Shown here in pieces: positions 62,636-64,000 of a stretch of DNA of 64,000 bases. Each line of letters starts with the position of its first letter. Position 1 is the first letter of the stretch. This DNA is from Pseudomonadota bacterium (GTDB lineage: Bacteria > Pseudomonadota > Alphaproteobacteria > Acetobacterales > Acetobacteraceae): positions 145,575 through 209,574 of the forward strand of contig JAJZES010000045.1 in NCBI GenBank assembly GCA_021845985.1, read 5' to 3'. The notes beneath the pieces are model-generated. The model was given only the letters and a program-made list of their open reading frames with translations, was not told the DNA's origin and searched no databases. The position numbers and the translations under genes were made by a program.

Positions 62636-63037
62636 TCAGGACGGCGAGATCAGTCGCACCTTCGGAAAGTAACCTGCATACCGGCGAGTGTCACGCGTGA
62701 GCAGGCTAAGGCCCGAGACGGCGGCATGAGCGCCGATATAGAAATCCGGGAGCGGCGAGGTTCGAACGCCGCCGCGCCTGCGGTACTCCACAAACGCCCG
62801 GCCAGCGACAAATCCGGCTTCATAGGGAAGCACCAGCCTTCTGAACGCGCCGGCGCCGAGGTGACGATCAAGATCGCTCATCGTGGCAAACCCGGAGGCG
62901 ATCTCAGCGTAGATGATTGGGTTGATCGCGACTTCATCACGGTCGGCGGCGTCGCTCAGCGCCGCCTCGGACCAGGCCTGCCAGGACGGATCCCTGGTCA
63001 GGACATCGATGATGACGTTGGAGTCGACAAGGATCAT
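62636..63037 (-). CDS. vapC: PIN-domain toxin VapC
   Basis: A 133-residue PIN ribonuclease. The acidic residues are intact: Asp5 in MILVDSNVIIDVL, Glu45 in YAEIASGF, Asp98 in SPLPDFYIGAHA and Asp116 in LLTRDTRRY. It cleaves RNA, typically tRNA or rRNA, when its antitoxin is degraded. ATG at 63037 lies 11 bases after the vapB stop. Confidence 0.92.
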   Translation of the reverse strand: MILVDSNVIIDVLTRDPSWQAWSEAALSDAADRDEVAINPIIYAEIASGFATMSDLDRHLGAGAFRRLVLPYEAGFVAGRAFVEYRRRGGVRTSPLPDFYIGAHAAVSGLSLLTRDTRRYAGYFPKVRLISPS

Positions 63038-63048
63038 GGTTGGAGGGA

Positions 63049-63300
63049 TCAACCCTCGTCCGCCGAGGGACCGCGCATGAGCGCCACGATCTCGTCAGTG
63101 GACATCTTGAAGTCGCCGCGTCCCCGCAGACCTTCAACGAGCTTTTGGCCCCGTGTCTGTCGACCGCCTCCACGCGTCGCCTTGACCAACCGGACAACGC
63201 CCGCCTCGATTTCGAACTCGACATCCGTTCCTGGCATGAGACCCGCACGTTCTCGTAGTTCCAGTGGGATGGTCACCTGTCCCTTGGTGGTGATCCGCAT
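63049..63300 (-). CDS. vapB: AbrB-type antitoxin VapB
   Basis: An 83-residue antitoxin. The N-terminal swapped-hairpin DNA-binding domain is MRITTKGQVTIPLELRERAG followed by DVEFEIEAGVVRLVK, as in AbrB/MazE proteins. The C-terminal part (KMSTDEIVALMRGPS) should bind VapC. A perfect inverted repeat lies just upstream, so the VapBC complex probably represses its own promoter. Confidence 0.92.
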   Translation of the reverse strand: MRITTKGQVTIPLELRERAGLMPGTDVEFEIEAGVVRLVKATRGGGRQTRGQKLVEGLRGRGDFKMSTDEIVALMRGPSADEG

Positions 63301-63311
63301 CGCAAAAGCCT

Positions 63312-63333
63312 TTCTTACTATGCCAAGTAAGAA
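63312..63333. promoter_or_regulatory. VapBC operator
   Basis: TTCTTACT and AGTAAGAA are perfect 8-base arms with an ATGCCA spacer, 11 bases before the vapB start. This fits autoregulation by VapB/VapBC. Confidence 0.75.
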
Positions 63334-63470
63334 TGCGCCTGACGGAGCTGGAATTCAACACCTTGTCCAAATGAAGCCGGTACCCGGTCTACCGGGAAGG
63401 CGGTTCGGGGTTGACGACTCATAACTTCATGGTTATCGATTCGATCGATCACCTTTGCGTTATGAATTAA

Positions 63471-63877
63471 ATGGCTGCTCCACACGACATGCTGTTCGCG
63501 ACATTGGCCGACCCCAGTCATTCCGTCCGGCAACGCGACAGGCGTCGAAGTCCCCGACGACGTCATGCGGGCGCTCGGTCCGCGGGGACGGCCACCTGTT
63601 ATGATCACGATCAATACTCACACCTGGCGCAGCAGGGTGGCCGCAATGCGGCGGCAGCGGCTGATTGGGATCAGTGCCGCCCATCGCGCCGCCGCCAGGA
63701 TCAGCGAAGGCGATATCATCGAAGTCGATGTCGAAATCGACGACGCGCCTAGGGTGGTGCTTGAACCAGCCGACCTCGCTGATGCGCTCAATAATTGCCC
63801 GGAAGCCAGAACGTCTTTCGACTCCCTACCGTTTGGGCTTCGGCAAACGCACGTCAACACGATCCAAGAAGCTAGGG
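63471..63877 (+). pseudogene. YdeI/DUF1905-type protein gene, frameshifted and interrupted by an IS
   Basis: The start MAAPHDMLFATLADPSH is in one frame. After about 63525 the frame changes, and SGNATGVEVPDDVMRALGPR, ITINTHTWRSRVAAMRRQRL and ISAAHRAAARISEGDIIEVD follow (DUF1905-like barrel). Then come ADALNNCPEARTSFDSLP and FGLRQTHVNTIQEA (YdeI-like helical part). The match ends at about 63872, where IS sequence begins, so the last 25 or so residues are lost. DUF1905/YdeI proteins are of unclear, stress-related function. Confidence 0.75.
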
Positions 63878-64000
63878 TCCGTTCGCATTTCATCGATTAC
63901 CGGATGAGACATTTGATCCAGTCGATGGCGGCGGCGATGGCGATGCCGGCGGCGAAGGACACGGCGGTCTTGTCATAGCGGGTAGCGATGGCACGACGCT
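63872..64000 (-). mobile_element. IS5-type insertion sequence, one end only
   Basis: Sequence after CTAG at about 63872 no longer fits the YdeI-type gene and contains the 3' end of a transposase on the minus strand. The junction GGGTCCGTTCGC is a plausible IS end. The rest lies beyond the window. Confidence 0.7.
63897..64000 (-). CDS. IS5-family transposase, C-terminal part
   Basis: Partial gene entering from the right edge. The minus strand encodes RRAIATRYDKTAVSFAAGIA then IAAAIDWIKCLIR and a TAA stop at 63897-63899. The R-x-I-A-T-R-Y-D-K-x-A motif is the typical end of IS5-family (IS427-group-like) DDE transposases. Whether the element is intact cannot be judged here. Confidence 0.8.
   Translation of the reverse strand, partial: RRAIATRYDKTAVSFAAGIAIAAAIDWIKCLIR

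Noticed and set aside
62287..62700. 137-codon ORF in the lower-GC stretch
   Set aside because: No recognisable motif, no ribosome binding site, and the 3' part overlaps the vapC gene on the other strand.

Overview
The window is high-GC bacterial chromosome from an alphaproteobacterium, most likely of the Rhodospirillales/Acetobacteraceae type. The evidence is the gene order tig-clpP-clpX-lon-hupB-tRNA-Val-tRNA-Asp-nuoA..N-birA-coaX-rnj-DUF1467-proS-lolC-lolD-dnaE, a short prolyl-tRNA synthetase, ribonuclease J in place of an RNase E-only layout, a GTTC-N7-GTTC box of the alphaproteobacterial SOS type, and strong G/C third-position bias. The species assignment is inference.

Layout. 1-2.3 kb: a chain of same-strand gene fragments (LivH, LivG, an unknown C-terminus, a GntR regulator, a quinone oxidoreductase) joined by deletions. 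2.5-6 kb: a Spy-like periplasmic protein and a fructose/ribose-type ABC transporter (binding protein, permease, ATPase). 6.1-8.5 kb: a glycine-zipper lipoprotein, a PAP2 phosphatase and a hypothetical gene that starts against an SOS-like box. 8.6-15.8 kb: tRNA-Leu, then the protein quality-control cluster (trigger factor, ClpP, ClpX, Lon with a likely heat-shock promoter), HU, tRNA-Val and tRNA-Asp. 15.9-30.2 kb: the complete 14-gene respiratory complex I operon, whose genes overlap or lie within about 20 bases of each other apart from a 41-base gap before nuoJ. 30.2-40.9 kb: biotin ligase, pantothenate kinase, RNase J, a small membrane protein, an unannotated structured RNA with its own terminator, ProRS, the lipoprotein-release ABC transporter and the replicative DNA polymerase III alpha subunit. 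40.9-43.5 kb: a pyrimidine module (cytidine deaminase, dihydropyrimidinase, RutR-like regulator with a RutR-type operator). 43.8-57 kb: prmA, uvrD, a PIN toxin with a broken antitoxin, two lipoproteins, metF, mlaA-mlaC, a slipin, a serine hydrolase, a haloacid dehalogenase with a peroxiredoxin, a decayed carboxymuconolactone decarboxylase gene, and a tetR-gst-gst operon.

The last 6 kb (about 58-64 kb) is an accessory zone: a gene remnant, a HipA-type kinase fused to an AbiEi-like N-terminal region with two tandem operators, a dead IS4-type element, a gene-free lower-GC stretch, an intact VapBC pair with a palindromic operator, and a YdeI-like gene interrupted by an IS5-type element that runs off the end.

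The most promising leads are the HipA fusion with its operators, the structured RNA upstream of proS (with an exposed anti-Shine-Dalgarno-like CCUCCC), and the SOS-box-linked hypothetical gene. The RutR box is the clearest regulatory call.
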